DNA of 64,000 bases, from positions 21,687 to 85,686 of the forward strand of contig JAQBXY010000011.1 of NCBI GenBank assembly GCA_027623325.1, in the 5' to 3' direction. Below are positions 36,752-45,055 of this stretch, piece by piece. The stretch is from Gemmatimonadota bacterium. GTDB taxonomy: Bacteria > Gemmatimonadota > Gemmatimonadetes > Longimicrobiales > Gaopeijiaceae. Each line of letters starts with the position of its first letter. Positions within the stretch are counted from its first letter, which is position 1. The position numbers and the translations under genes are program-made. The notes under the pieces were generated by a model that saw nothing but the letters and a program-made list of their open reading frames with translations, made no database searches and had not been told where the DNA came from.

Positions 36752-37099
36752 CTAACGGACACAACCAGTGCACTCGGGCGCCTCGGGAAACACGAAGAGT
36801 CGCTCGTAGGGGATCCCGCCGCCGCAGCTGGTACAAACCCCGTACGTCCCGACTTCGCAACGACGAAGTGCTTCCATCAGCTGCGCGAGGCGACCCGTCT
36901 CGCGCTCCTTCAGTCCCTGCGACATGATTTGATTCTGGAGGGAATCCATGCGGGACAAGCGCCCTACTGCGCTCTGGTCGAGTTCGACCGGACGGGCCGC
37001 CAGGTCGGTGAACTTCATGCTCCTCTCCAGTCGCTGGAGTTGGCGCTCAAGCTCTATGCGGAGCTCGGCCCGCTGAAGGTCCGAGAGCGTCGCGGTCAC
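36752..37099 (-). CDS. TraR/DksA-family zinc-finger protein
   Basis: 115 residues: a long coiled-coil N-terminus (LQRAELRIELERQLQRLERS) followed by a four-cysteine zinc finger (CEVGTYGVCTSCGGGIPYERL, then CTGC). These proteins bind the RNA polymerase secondary channel, or are phage-type relatives. The DxxDxA tip motif of true DksA is not obvious, so the ppGpp cofactor role is uncertain. The GTG start overlaps the stop of the DoxX-like gene by 4 bp and has AAGGAGGG upstream. Confidence 0.82.
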   Translation of the reverse strand: MTATLSDLQRAELRIELERQLQRLERSMKFTDLAARPVELDQSAVGRLSRMDSLQNQIMSQGLKERETGRLAQLMEALRRCEVGTYGVCTSCGGGIPYERLFVFPEAPECTGCVR

Positions 37100-37545
37100 G
37101 GTGCCCTCCTTCGCGAGAGCCACTCGTCCACGCTGAACCGATCCCAATCGTGAGGAACGGACAACAAGAAGACGACGAGGATCAGCCTCGGCATGACATG
37201 GGCGTTGAACGCGTAGATCGGCTCCGCCATCAGGTGCCCGAAGGTCACCGTCACGAGTACACCGCCCAGGAGGATGAGCCCGGGGAGCCTCCACAAGCCC
37301 AGGAGCACGAGCGCCCCACCGATGAGTTCCGCGAAGGGCACCCCAGCACCCGCTACCCATAACGCCCACTCTGGCAGCGGTGAGTCCCCGTACGGACCGA
37401 CGAAGAAGCGACGGGCGTGCTCCAAAGGACCCAGGCCGAACACTCGCCACAGCGCCCCTTGGAAGAACATCAGTCCCAAGACGAGGCGCGCGAAGAGTAC
37501 ACCCCACGCCCGACTCGGGCCCAGCCGTTCCATCAGCCACTCCAT
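37096..37545 (-). CDS. DoxX-like small membrane protein
   Basis: 149 residues with four hydrophobic helices and the DoxX/DoxD-like LVLGLMFFQGALWRVFG start and VPFAELIGGALVLLGLWRLPG segment. DoxX relatives act in membrane redox or thiol stress in some bacteria; here the role is unknown. It overlaps the 3' end of the DinB-like gene by 13 bp and couples to the DksA-like gene downstream (GTGA). Confidence 0.75.
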   Translation of the reverse strand: MEWLMERLGPSRAWGVLFARLVLGLMFFQGALWRVFGLGPLEHARRFFVGPYGDSPLPEWALWVAGAGVPFAELIGGALVLLGLWRLPGLILLGGVLVTVTFGHLMAEPIYAFNAHVMPRLILVVFLLSVPHDWDRFSVDEWLSRRRAP

Positions 37546-38150
37546 GGGGGCACGACTTCATTCGAACGGGCGTAGGCGATGCTCTGCCCGAGGTGCTCGT
37601 GCAGGTGAGTCACCGCCCGAATCCACACGTCCGCGACCGTTGTAGGGGTGCCGAGGACCACCTCGCGATCCAGGTCACCCGCGCTCTGTTCCATCGATGT
37701 CAGGAAGAATTCGAAGGAGGCGTCGAGCGCAGCAAGCATCTCGTCCCGGCTCATCGTGCGTTGCTGGTATGTTCGAAACGTGGTGACGTCACTGGTGATG
37801 CCGGTCGCCGCGGGGGCCTCCCATCCCATCAGCGCCGGCACGAAGAAGTTGTCCGCCGCGATGTGGATATAGACCTCCGAGACGGACCGGACTCCCTCCA
37901 TCGGCCGCCACGCGAGGTCGTCCGCCGGCATCGCCGCGGCGAGCGCAGTGAACTTGTCGCGCGCCGTCTCGACGGTGCGCTGGAGATCGGCCAAGCGTAG
38001 CTCGAGCGGGGGGGCGTCGGTCGGCAGATCGCTCGAGGCGCCGCACCCCGACACCACGGCTGCGACGATGAGAACAACAACGGGCGGGCGAAAGCGTGAC
38101 GGCACGGTGGACCTCCGAGATAGGGAGCTGAGCGTGCGACGAACGTTCAT
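37533..38150 (-). CDS. DinB-like lipoprotein
   Basis: 205 residues. A lipoprotein signal ends in VAAVVSGCGAS. The body is a four-helix DinB/DUF664-type bundle (ETARDKFTALAAAMPADDLAWRP, VSEVYIHIAADNFF, WIRAVTHLHEHLGQSIAYAR). The three metal-ligand histidines of the family appear to be IHIAAD and HLHEHLGQ. Exported DinB-like proteins recur in this type of genome; function unknown. Confidence 0.75.
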   Translation of the reverse strand: MNVRRTLSSLSRRSTVPSRFRPPVVVLIVAAVVSGCGASSDLPTDAPPLELRLADLQRTVETARDKFTALAAAMPADDLAWRPMEGVRSVSEVYIHIAADNFFVPALMGWEAPAATGITSDVTTFRTYQQRTMSRDEMLAALDASFEFFLTSMEQSAGDLDREVVLGTPTTVADVWIRAVTHLHEHLGQSIAYARSNEVVPPWSG

Positions 38151-38226
38151 CGCGAGGCTCTCCTCGGCAACTACCCTGGCCTCCCCGACCCGACGACCGA
38201 GCCCCCCGCATGTCATTCCCGGGCAC

Positions 38227-38263
38227 AAAAAAACGGGCCGTACCGGTCACCCGGGACGACCCG
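38227..38263 (-). terminator. Intrinsic terminator of the cold-shock gene
   Basis: CGGGTCGTCCCGG pairs with CCGGTACGGCCCG (13 bp, one mismatch, one G-U) around a 4-base loop, followed by seven T residues on the minus strand, 20 bp after the csp stop codon. Confidence 0.88.
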
Positions 38264-38283
38264 CTCTCTTACAGCTCGGTCGA

Positions 38284-38490
38284 CTAGACCTGGACTACGT
38301 TCTCCGCCGCCGGGCCCTTAGCGCCCTGGACGATGTCGAACTCCACGGTAGCTCCCTCGGCGAGGGTCTTGAAACCCTCGGCCTGGATCGCGCTGTGGTG
38401 GACGAAGCAATCCTTGCTACCATCCTCCGGCGTGATGAATCCGAAGCCCTTCTGATCGTTGAACCACTTAACGGTCCCTCTGGTACGCAT
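38284..38490 (-). CDS. csp: Cold-shock domain protein (CspA family)
   Basis: 68 residues, one cold-shock domain: [15 protein letters not shown] (RNP1-like KGFGFI), then CFVHHSAI (RNP2-like) and KGPAAENV. Binds single-stranded RNA/DNA and acts as an RNA chaperone. AAGGGAG lies upstream of the ATG. The gene has a long structured leader, as is usual for csp genes, and a strong terminator. Confidence 0.95.
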   Translation of the reverse strand: MRTRGTVKWFNDQKGFGFITPEDGSKDCFVHHSAIQAEGFKTLAEGATVEFDIVQGAKGPAAENVVQV

Positions 38491-38611
38491 TACTCGTACT
38501 CCCTTGTGTTGCGATCGTTGGAGTACGGGTAACCCGCCCTTTACCGACCACATGTTTAGCGCGGAACACCCCGCGCGGGGCGCGTGGCCGACTCGGCACA
38601 CGCTACTGAAC

Positions 38612-38634
38612 GGATGCTTCACCATGAAGCACCC
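38612..38634 (-). other. Hairpin in the csp leader
   Basis: GGGTGCTTCA pairs with TGAAGCATCC (10 bp, one G-U) around a 3-base loop, about 120 bases before the csp ATG. Long structured leaders control csp mRNA stability and translation in other bacteria; that role here is inferred. The 38491-38757 gap holds only this, the terminator upstream and presumably the csp promoter. Confidence 0.4.
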
Positions 38635-38648
38635 GGCCTACTACGCTG

Positions 38649-38676
38649 AAAAAACCCATCCCGATCGAAATCCGGA
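38649..38676 (-). terminator. Terminator of the PPIase gene
   Basis: TCCGGAT and ATCGGGA (6 of 7 paired) close a TTCG tetraloop, followed by TGGG and six T residues on the minus strand, about 80 bp after the stop codon of the 38758-39417 gene. Confidence 0.5.
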
Positions 38677-38757
38677 CTGTGCAACGGTCGCATCCAAGCC
38701 ACCGAGAGTCAACGTCATTCAGCATCTTTTTTTTCAATACCCGTCAGGGTGGGCCGC

Positions 38758-39417
38758 TCATTTCCCATCTGCAAGCAAGCGTACGGCTCGGATCCGATCC
38801 AGCTCCGGGTACTCTCGATCGAAGAACGAATTGCCCATCGAGGCGATCGAGTCCTCCCACTGCATCGGTTCATCGCCATACCCTGAGTACAGTCGATCGA
38901 CCGCGTCCATTCCCTCGGATACTCGTCCAACCGGAGGAAATCCCAGGACCCCGTTCCACTCCATATCGTCGAGGTTCGAGTTGTCCGATCGATTGATGAA
39001 GATGATCGCGGACCGCGTGTCGGGTCCTCCACGAGCGAAGCTCACGGCTCCCCTCACGTTGCTCTCCCGGACCGGTTCGTCGGGCACGGCGGCCGGAACC
39101 CAAATGGAATCGAGCCCCGGGCGGCCGCTGTACCCAAACTGCGCATACCGGTCGTTGACGCGATAAATGCGTGCGCCTTCCCAGAACCTCTCCTGCGCCA
39201 ATTGATAGACACGATCCACGGCCGCCGGAGACCAGGCCCGATAGAACGTCAGGGAGAAGTCACCGGCACTGGTCTCGAAGCCGACGACGAAGCTGTCCGG
39301 CGCAGCCTCGACGTTCGACGGGTCAGCGGTGCGGGCAGGGCCCGCGCACGAGCTCCCCACGACAAGGAGCAGAGCGCACGGAGTAAGCAAGGCGGCGCGG
39401 CGATGGCGTCGGTTCAT
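38758..39417 (-). CDS. Cyclophilin-type peptidyl-prolyl isomerase lipoprotein (second copy)
   Basis: 219 residues with a lipoprotein signal ending LLVVGSSCAG. The cyclophilin domain reads FVVGFETSAGDFSLTFYRAWSP, ARIYRVNDRYAQFGYSG, GAVSFARGG, IFINRSDNSNLDDMEWNGVLGFPPVGRV. It is related to the 32924 gene but carries LGFPPVGRV in place of FAPIGEV. Its ATG overlaps the stop of the upstream small membrane protein by 4 bp (ATGA). Confidence 0.85.
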   Translation of the reverse strand: MNRRHRRAALLTPCALLLVVGSSCAGPARTADPSNVEAAPDSFVVGFETSAGDFSLTFYRAWSPAAVDRVYQLAQERFWEGARIYRVNDRYAQFGYSGRPGLDSIWVPAAVPDEPVRESNVRGAVSFARGGPDTRSAIIFINRSDNSNLDDMEWNGVLGFPPVGRVSEGMDAVDRLYSGYGDEPMQWEDSIASMGNSFFDREYPELDRIRAVRLLADGK

Positions 39418-39713
39418 CGCCAGGTGACCTCCATGGCGAAGAAGTGGTCCAAGAGTGCGTACCCGCCCCCCCCATGGGAGAACTGCGCCGCTCCGAGACG
39501 CGTGTCGCCAGCCCCGTCCAGAATGAACATCCCCGTCTTCGTGGAGTCGTGGCGAAGGTCCATGCGTACCTGCCCCGCCTCATCGACCTGGTCCTGACGG
39601 GCGCCGGTCAGCACGGGCAGGAGGCCAAATGCACCGATCAACACGATCAGGAATCGATTCGTTCGCTCGAGTCGGTGAACCCGCCCCTCCGGGGCATCGC
39701 GTTCGGGCTCCAT
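39414..39713 (-). CDS. Small single-helix membrane protein, unknown function
   Basis: 99 residues: a charged cytoplasmic N-terminus, one transmembrane helix (RFLIVLIGAFGLLPVLTG), then an extracytoplasmic domain with DLRHDSTKTGMFILDGAGDTR, which reads as a small beta domain. No family recognised. ATG 39713 follows GAGGGAGC; ATG 39731 is also possible. Coupled to the PPIase gene by a 4-bp overlap. Confidence 0.6.
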   Translation of the reverse strand: MEPERDAPEGRVHRLERTNRFLIVLIGAFGLLPVLTGARQDQVDEAGQVRMDLRHDSTKTGMFILDGAGDTRLGAAQFSHGGGGYALLDHFFAMEVTWR

Positions 39714-39876
39714 GCTCCCTCTCTCATTCATAGGTCGCTCTGTCGTCGCGGCCGCGACGCAGCTTGACTCTGGGGATCGGCATCGCGAGAGGCAAGGCGA
39801 CCCCACCCCTTTCCAATCCATCCCGATGCGGGGACAATTGCGAGTCACCCGGAAACTCCGCTCCAGAGGATACATC

Positions 39877-40794
39877 GTGATCGACAGCTTCATTGGCCGG
39901 ACGCCGATGGTCCGACTCGAACGCGTCGTGGGCGAAGACGTCGCCGAGGTCTGGGTGAAGCTCGAACGCATGAATCCGGGGGGCTCGATCAAGGACCGCA
40001 CGGCACTGGCCATGATCGAGGACGCAGAGCGGACCGGCAGGCTGTCACCGGGACAGTCGATCGTGGAGCCGACATCGGGCAACACCGGAGTGGGACTGGC
40101 CCAGGTTGCGGCCGCACGCGGCTACCCTCTGATCCTCTGTCTTCCCTCTTCGATGAGCATCGAGCGGAAGCGCACGCTCCAAGCTTACGGCGCCCGCTTG
40201 GTCCTGACGGACCCCGAACTCCGCATGGTGGCGGCAATCGAGGAGGCGCATCGAATCGAACGGGAGACGGGCGCGTTCATGCCGAACCAGTTCTCCAATC
40301 CGGCCAACCCTCGCACGCACTACGAGACCACGGCACCGGAACTCTGGAAGGACATGGCGGAATCCATCGACGCGTTCGTGTATGGCTCCGGAACGGGAGG
40401 CACGATCTCGGGAGTGGGTCGCTTCCTCAAGGAGCGCTCTCCGGCAATCACCGTGGTTGCGGTCGAACCCGGACGGAGCGCGGTGATTTCCGGCGAAGAG
40501 CGTGGGCAACACAAGTTCCAGGGGATGGGTCCCGGATTCATTCCTGACAACTTGGATCGCACGGTCATCGACCGTGTGCTGAAAGCGTGGGAAGAGGACG
40601 CGTTTCCGATGGCCCGGCGGCTGGCACAGGAAGAGGGCTTGTTCGTGGGGATGAGCAGCGGCGCCATCATCTGGGCCGCCATTGAGATCGCTAGAGAACT
40701 CGGACCGGGTCACAGGGTCGCGTGTATCGCGCCGGATTCGGCGAGTCGGTACCTGACGACCGATCTCTTCGACGACGAGCCGGCCGAACCCTAA
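39877..40794 (+). CDS. cysK: Cysteine synthase family PLP enzyme
   Basis: 305 residues. It condenses O-acetylserine with sulfide, or a related beta-replacement. The PLP lysine Lys39 is in MNPGGSIKDRTA, the substrate loop is EPTSGNTGVGLA, and the phosphate-binding loop is GSGTGGTISGVG. GQHKFQGMGPGFIPDNLD is typical of CysK/CysM. No regulatory C-terminal CBS domains are present. The GTG start lies seven to eight bases after AGAGGA; a longer frame upstream has no matching sequence. Confidence 0.9.
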   Translation: MIDSFIGRTPMVRLERVVGEDVAEVWVKLERMNPGGSIKDRTALAMIEDAERTGRLSPGQSIVEPTSGNTGVGLAQVAAARGYPLILCLPSSMSIERKRTLQAYGARLVLTDPELRMVAAIEEAHRIERETGAFMPNQFSNPANPRTHYETTAPELWKDMAESIDAFVYGSGTGGTISGVGRFLKERSPAITVVAVEPGRSAVISGEERGQHKFQGMGPGFIPDNLDRTVIDRVLKAWEEDAFPMARRLAQEEGLFVGMSSGAIIWAAIEIARELGPGHRVACIAPDSASRYLTTDLFDDEPAEP

Positions 40795-40849
40795 CAACTC
40801 GCGGAAGGGCTCGAGATGCGGGCTCAGCCTCCCGGTCCGGCCAAGCAGC

Positions 40850-41224
40850 TTACAGCGGTTGGTCGGGCCCCAACCATGTGGTTTCCGACCCCACGTTGAT
40901 GGCCAGGTGTTCGCCTCCGCCGCCTGGTGCGGCGCCATGCCAATGCTCTTCGCCCGCCTCGATTACAACGACATCGCCTGGATCGAGCGTGAGTTCCGTC
41001 CCCGCCCGATCGACCACGACGCACCGCCCACCGAGCCCGAACAGCAGTTGAGCCTGGTCGTGAATGTGCCAATGCGTGCGAGCACCCTCGTCGAAGGTCA
41101 CTCGATAGAGGCGCACAGCTTCGCCATCCTCTCGACCGAGTAGGCGCTGCATTCTCGCTGGCAGCACGAAGTTGTTGGCCTCGGCTCCGTCATGCGGGCG
41201 TGTCGCCTGATCGATCCGCCTCAC
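40850..41224 (-). CDS. Cupin-domain protein
   Basis: 124 residues, one cupin barrel: motif 1 is THWHIHDQAQLLFGLGG (two His plus later Gln/Glu positions) and motif 2 is DPGDVVVIEAGEEHWHGAAP. A metal is probably bound by the histidines; the substrate is unknown. Last gene of the creatininase-cupin-cupin run, separated by 7 bp. GTG start. Confidence 0.82.
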   Translation of the reverse strand: MRRIDQATRPHDGAEANNFVLPARMQRLLGREDGEAVRLYRVTFDEGARTHWHIHDQAQLLFGLGGRCVVVDRAGTELTLDPGDVVVIEAGEEHWHGAAPGGGGEHLAINVGSETTWLGPDQPL

Positions 41225-41231
41225 GATTGAC

Positions 41232-41768
41232 TCAACCGCCCTTCAACTCGACGTGCTGATCGGGATCGATCCGGTAGACGATGTACGTAATCGCCTCGGT
41301 GATCTCGCTGAAGCCATGCGCGAGACCGGCGGGAATGAAGACGATGTCCCCCGGGCCCACCACCTGGCTCGTCCCGCCGGTAATGGTACCGACGGCACTC
41401 GGGCCCGTAAGCGTGCGGACGACCGCGCCATCCGGATCGAGTTCGCGCAGGCCCGACATCTGTGCGGCTGTCACGAGAACTCCGCGCCCCGTGACGACCC
41501 GGTAGATCTCGGCCTGCGCATGGTGCTGGATCGCCGACAGCGTCGTGGTCGGGGGCCGCCGGACAACCCCCACTCCCAGGTTCATGCCGCCGGCGTCCAA
41601 CATCCGAATTTGCTGATCGCTTACGCTCCCATCGGGTGCGCTGGCGATTGTTGCCTCGAGTTCGGCGGACGAGATGTATACGGCGGGCGCTGCCTGAGAG
41701 GATGCCGGGCGTGCGATAAAGAGCAGCATGAACACCGTCGTCGCCGCTACCGCCGACGGACGCCTCAC
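41232..41768 (-). CDS. Secreted cupin-domain protein
   Basis: 178 residues with a signal peptide (residues 1 to about 25). The cupin core is HHAQAEIYRVVTGRGVLVT and GPGDIVFIPAGLAHGFSEI; His residues in both motifs suggest a metal site. The start overlaps the creatininase-like gene's stop by 4 bp (ATGA), so the two exported proteins are co-translated. Confidence 0.82.
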   Translation of the reverse strand: MRRPSAVAATTVFMLLFIARPASSQAAPAVYISSAELEATIASAPDGSVSDQQIRMLDAGGMNLGVGVVRRPPTTTLSAIQHHAQAEIYRVVTGRGVLVTAAQMSGLRELDPDGAVVRTLTGPSAVGTITGGTSQVVGPGDIVFIPAGLAHGFSEITEAITYIVYRIDPDQHVELKGG

Positions 41769-42631
41769 CGAGCGCCCCCCGCGGCGATCGAGGCCCGGAT
41801 GGCACGAGCCGTGATCTCGGCCCGATACTGCACGAGCCTGCGGCCGTTCTCGACGATCAACTCGACCGGACCCAGCTCCACGCCATTGATGCTGAACAGG
41901 CCGGCTGCGATGCGTTGCTCAGCCCGGATGCGCGTGGGATCCGTGGTCGCGATGATCGACGAGTAGTGGTAGTCGTCGTGGTATTCGTTGCGCGTCGCCA
42001 CACAGTTGTCCGGCTGCTGGAAGATGCCCAACTCGTCCTTGAGGAAGTCGCAGCTGTAGATGTCTTCGGTGTAGTACTCGGGAATGAAGTGCACCCGGCT
42101 CGCTCTGGCCGACCACTCGGCGTTCAGCGCGGCCGCGACGTTCTCCATGCCCCGGACGTTGCCGCCGCTATCGCCGATGAGAATGATGTCGGTGAAGCCG
42201 TGGGCGGCGAGCGAGGCCACCACGTCCGTAAGCAGTGCCTCGAAGGTTTCCTGGCGAACGCTGATCGTGGCGTGATACTGCATGTGCCCCGACGGCGGAT
42301 CGATTCGACCCTCGGGTACGAACTTCACGATGGGTGCCACGAGCGCGTTGCCCAGCTCGCGCGCGATCGCCTCGGTCGTGGCGGTCAACACGAAGTTGTG
42401 CTTGCCAGCCGCGACGTAGGGGCCGTTCTGCTCGACCCCGCCCGTTCCCACGATGGCCGTCGTCTTGCCCTCGGCCAACGCGTCGCGGACCTCCATCCAC
42501 GTCATCTCTTCGATGAACACCGTGTTGATGCCCGCGATCGGTCGGGGCGCGGTAAGGTCCTGCGCAGCCGCCGGAACAACGGCAATCGCCGCCGCCAGTA
42601 GACCGAGGGTGAAGTTGGCTTTCTGCCGCAT
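41765..42631 (-). CDS. Exported creatininase-family amidohydrolase
   Basis: 288 residues with a signal peptide (ends AAA-QD). The creatininase-superfamily metal site appears as GTGGVEQNGPYVAAGKHNFV (the usual Glu...His/Asp ligands; here E, then K-H), followed by SGHMQYHATISVRQETF and ILIGDSGGNVRGM. Members hydrolyse creatinine or related amides, but exported forms are of unknown substrate. First gene of a three-gene operon with two cupins; AGAGGTG lies upstream of the ATG. Confidence 0.8.
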   Translation of the reverse strand: MRQKANFTLGLLAAAIAVVPAAAQDLTAPRPIAGINTVFIEEMTWMEVRDALAEGKTTAIVGTGGVEQNGPYVAAGKHNFVLTATTEAIARELGNALVAPIVKFVPEGRIDPPSGHMQYHATISVRQETFEALLTDVVASLAAHGFTDIILIGDSGGNVRGMENVAAALNAEWSARASRVHFIPEYYTEDIYSCDFLKDELGIFQQPDNCVATRNEYHDDYHYSSIIATTDPTRIRAEQRIAAGLFSINGVELGPVELIVENGRRLVQYRAEITARAIRASIAAGGAR

Positions 42632-42679
42632 GGTGGCACCTCTCCGAAGGATCTTTGAACGACGATGGTTGCTCGGAAA

Positions 42680-43606
42680 CTACGCCATGAAGGTATCCAT
42701 CAGCTCTTCCATCTCCTGACGTAAGCGAGCGTCCGGCAAGCGGCCCATGGCGGAGCCCACGTTGTCCACGGCGTGGTGCGGCTTGGTGGTCCCGGGAATC
42801 GGGATGACCGTGCCCGGCTGTGCCATGACGTACTTGAGGAAGACCTGGGCCCACGTTTTGGCGTCGATGTCCGCGGCCCACTCGGGGAGCGGCCGATCGC
42901 CGACGGCCTCGAACATCCGGCCCCGTCCGAACGGGAGGTTCACCAAAACCGCCATCCCACGATCGTGCGCGAAGGGAATCAATCGGTCCCCCGCACTCCG
43001 GTTGCCCAAGGCAAAATCGACCTGAACGAAATCGAGGTCATGACGGCGCATGACGTCTTCGACCGCGTCGTACTGATTCTCGCTCGACGTCGTGACGCCG
43101 ATGTGCCGAAACCGGCCCTGATCCTTCCAGGCCTTCATCGTTTCGAGTTGAACCTCCGTACCACGGAGGTTGTGCACCTGCATGAGGTCGAAATCGTCTC
43201 CCCCGAGCTTGACGAAGGACTCCTCCATCCGTCGAATTCCGCCCTCGCGGTCCTCGCGATCGACCTTGGTGGCGACGAAGAGGTCGTCGCGAATCCCCAG
43301 GTCGCGCAGGATGCCGCCGACCACGTCCTCTGAGTCCCCGTAGTTCGGCGAGGTATCCAGTAGGCGCCCGCCAAGTCGGTGGAAAGTGGCCAACGTCTCT
43401 CGATAGACCGAGAGCTCAGCGTCCTGGGATCGGAAGTTCCTGGTTCCGATGCCGATGGCAGGAAGCTGCTGACCACTCGATGGAATCGTCTTCATCTGCA
43501 TCGCCTGACCCGGGAACTGGGCCGCGATCGGCTCCAGCCCGCCCACGGCCGCGGTCAGGCCGGCACCGGCACCCAGTTTGAGTAGGTCTCTGCGCGACAG
43601 CTTCAT
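42680..43606 (-). CDS. Tat-exported aldo/keto reductase
   Basis: 308 residues beginning with the twin-arginine signal LSRRDLLKLGAGAGLTAAVGG. The aldo/keto reductase barrel follows: LDTSPNYGDSEDVVGGIL (Asp/Tyr of the tetrad), FVATKVD (Lys), DLMQVHNLRG (His), and the C-terminal cofactor segment IPIPGTTKPHHAVDNVG. NADP(H)-dependent reduction of a carbonyl is likely; periplasmic location follows from the signal. Confidence 0.88.
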   Translation of the reverse strand: MKLSRRDLLKLGAGAGLTAAVGGLEPIAAQFPGQAMQMKTIPSSGQQLPAIGIGTRNFRSQDAELSVYRETLATFHRLGGRLLDTSPNYGDSEDVVGGILRDLGIRDDLFVATKVDREDREGGIRRMEESFVKLGGDDFDLMQVHNLRGTEVQLETMKAWKDQGRFRHIGVTTSSENQYDAVEDVMRRHDLDFVQVDFALGNRSAGDRLIPFAHDRGMAVLVNLPFGRGRMFEAVGDRPLPEWAADIDAKTWAQVFLKYVMAQPGTVIPIPGTTKPHHAVDNVGSAMGRLPDARLRQEMEELMDTFMA

Positions 43607-43657
43607 CTTTCTATCCCCCGGAATTGTTCGGTTGCTTGTATTCTGCCACGGTCGGCG

Positions 43658-44962
43658 TCAGCCGACCGGCACAGCTTCTTCTGATGCCGCCGCGAGGTCC
43701 GTCGCGAGCGTCTCTCCGCGTCGTCCGATGCGGAGTCCAACCACGGCCCACACCGCGGCCAGCGGTGCCGCAACAAGCGCGATGGATCCAATGGTCAGTC
43801 CCACGGCCGCGAACCCCGCGTACGCCCACCCGCTGACGAGATCCCCTCCGCGGTACACCGCCGCATCGATGAAGGCCTTCGATTTGTACTTCTCTTCTCG
43901 GCTCACGACCGTGAACAACACTTCTCGGGCCGGCTTGGCCAGGCCGTACCGGCCCGCCCGGTAGATCACCTGAACCACCACGAGCGTCCACAGCGTGGGA
44001 TACAGGCCCAGGACCAGGAACCCCACCGCGACGGCCGCCGGCACCAGTGCGAGGGTGACCCCGACGCCGAGCCAACGAATGATTCGGGCGGTCAGATAGA
44101 GCTCGAACAGGATGGTGAGCACGTTGACCACGAGGTCGATCCGGGCCAGAAAAGCCGTGCGCTCACCGCGATCGGTCATGGCAGCATAGACGAGATCGGA
44201 CTGAGCGAAGTACAGGATCGTCGACGCGAAGGTCATGAGCGCGATGAAGCCAGCGATCCCGAGAAGGTAGGGAGAGGCGAACACCGCTTTCATGCCACTC
44301 CAGGCATCGCCCGCGAGCGGTCGGTCGGCCTCGCCCACTGCCCGCACCGAACCGGTACCGAAGTTCCGGTGGAGGCTACCCGCGTACCACGACGCGATCT
44401 CCAGGGGGACGCACGAAATCAGGAGCAAGGCGAAGACCGGAACCCGGACCGCCAGATACGCCGTGACCGCCGAGCCGACGATGCCGCCCACCGAACTCCC
44501 GATGGCAATGAAGCCGAAGAGTCGTTTGCCCTGATCGTTGTTGAAACAGTCTGCGACCAAGCCCCAGAACACGGTTACGACGAAGAGCGCGAACACGCTG
44601 GTCCACACGTAAAAAACCCGGTCGATCCAGGGGCGAGAGGCTTCGGGAAGAAAGACGAGACTCGCCCAAAAGCCGATCAGGCACACGATGAAGAAGCGGT
44701 TCGCGAGCGGGACAAACACACCGCGTGAGTATCGCGAGGCGATCCAGGAATACCCCTGGACGGCGAAGATCATGACGAAGAAGACCACGGTCCAAATGAT
44801 CTGAAGATTCCCTCGATCTTCCGCCGAGATCTCGTCTCGTACCGCCCGTAGGATGTAGTACGAGAACATGATGAAGAAGCCGTAGGCAGCAGCCTGAAGC
44901 ATCCCCTTCGGCTCGGTATCGTCCTGGAAGTCGACGACCCATCCGAGCAGTGATCTCAGCAC
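43658..44962 (-). CDS. MFS / nucleotide-translocase-like multi-pass transporter
   Basis: 434 residues with about 12 hydrophobic helices. Layout and segments such as YGFFIMFSYYILRAVRDEI, FWGLVADCFNNDQGKRLFGF and VFASPYLLGIAGFIAL resemble bacterial proteins related to the ADP/ATP translocase (Npt/Tlc) family and MFS. The free-living context argues against energy parasitism; the substrate is unknown. Confidence 0.78.
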   Translation of the reverse strand: MLRSLLGWVVDFQDDTEPKGMLQAAAYGFFIMFSYYILRAVRDEISAEDRGNLQIIWTVVFFVMIFAVQGYSWIASRYSRGVFVPLANRFFIVCLIGFWASLVFLPEASRPWIDRVFYVWTSVFALFVVTVFWGLVADCFNNDQGKRLFGFIAIGSSVGGIVGSAVTAYLAVRVPVFALLLISCVPLEIASWYAGSLHRNFGTGSVRAVGEADRPLAGDAWSGMKAVFASPYLLGIAGFIALMTFASTILYFAQSDLVYAAMTDRGERTAFLARIDLVVNVLTILFELYLTARIIRWLGVGVTLALVPAAVAVGFLVLGLYPTLWTLVVVQVIYRAGRYGLAKPAREVLFTVVSREEKYKSKAFIDAAVYRGGDLVSGWAYAGFAAVGLTIGSIALVAAPLAAVWAVVGLRIGRRGETLATDLAAASEEAVPVG

Positions 44963-45055
44963 GCGCTACCTCCGGGAGGTGAGGCCATCATTCACCACCC
45001 GAGACACCACAAGCGGGGTAAGCGTTGATCGATCGCCGCTTCGTAATCCCACCCC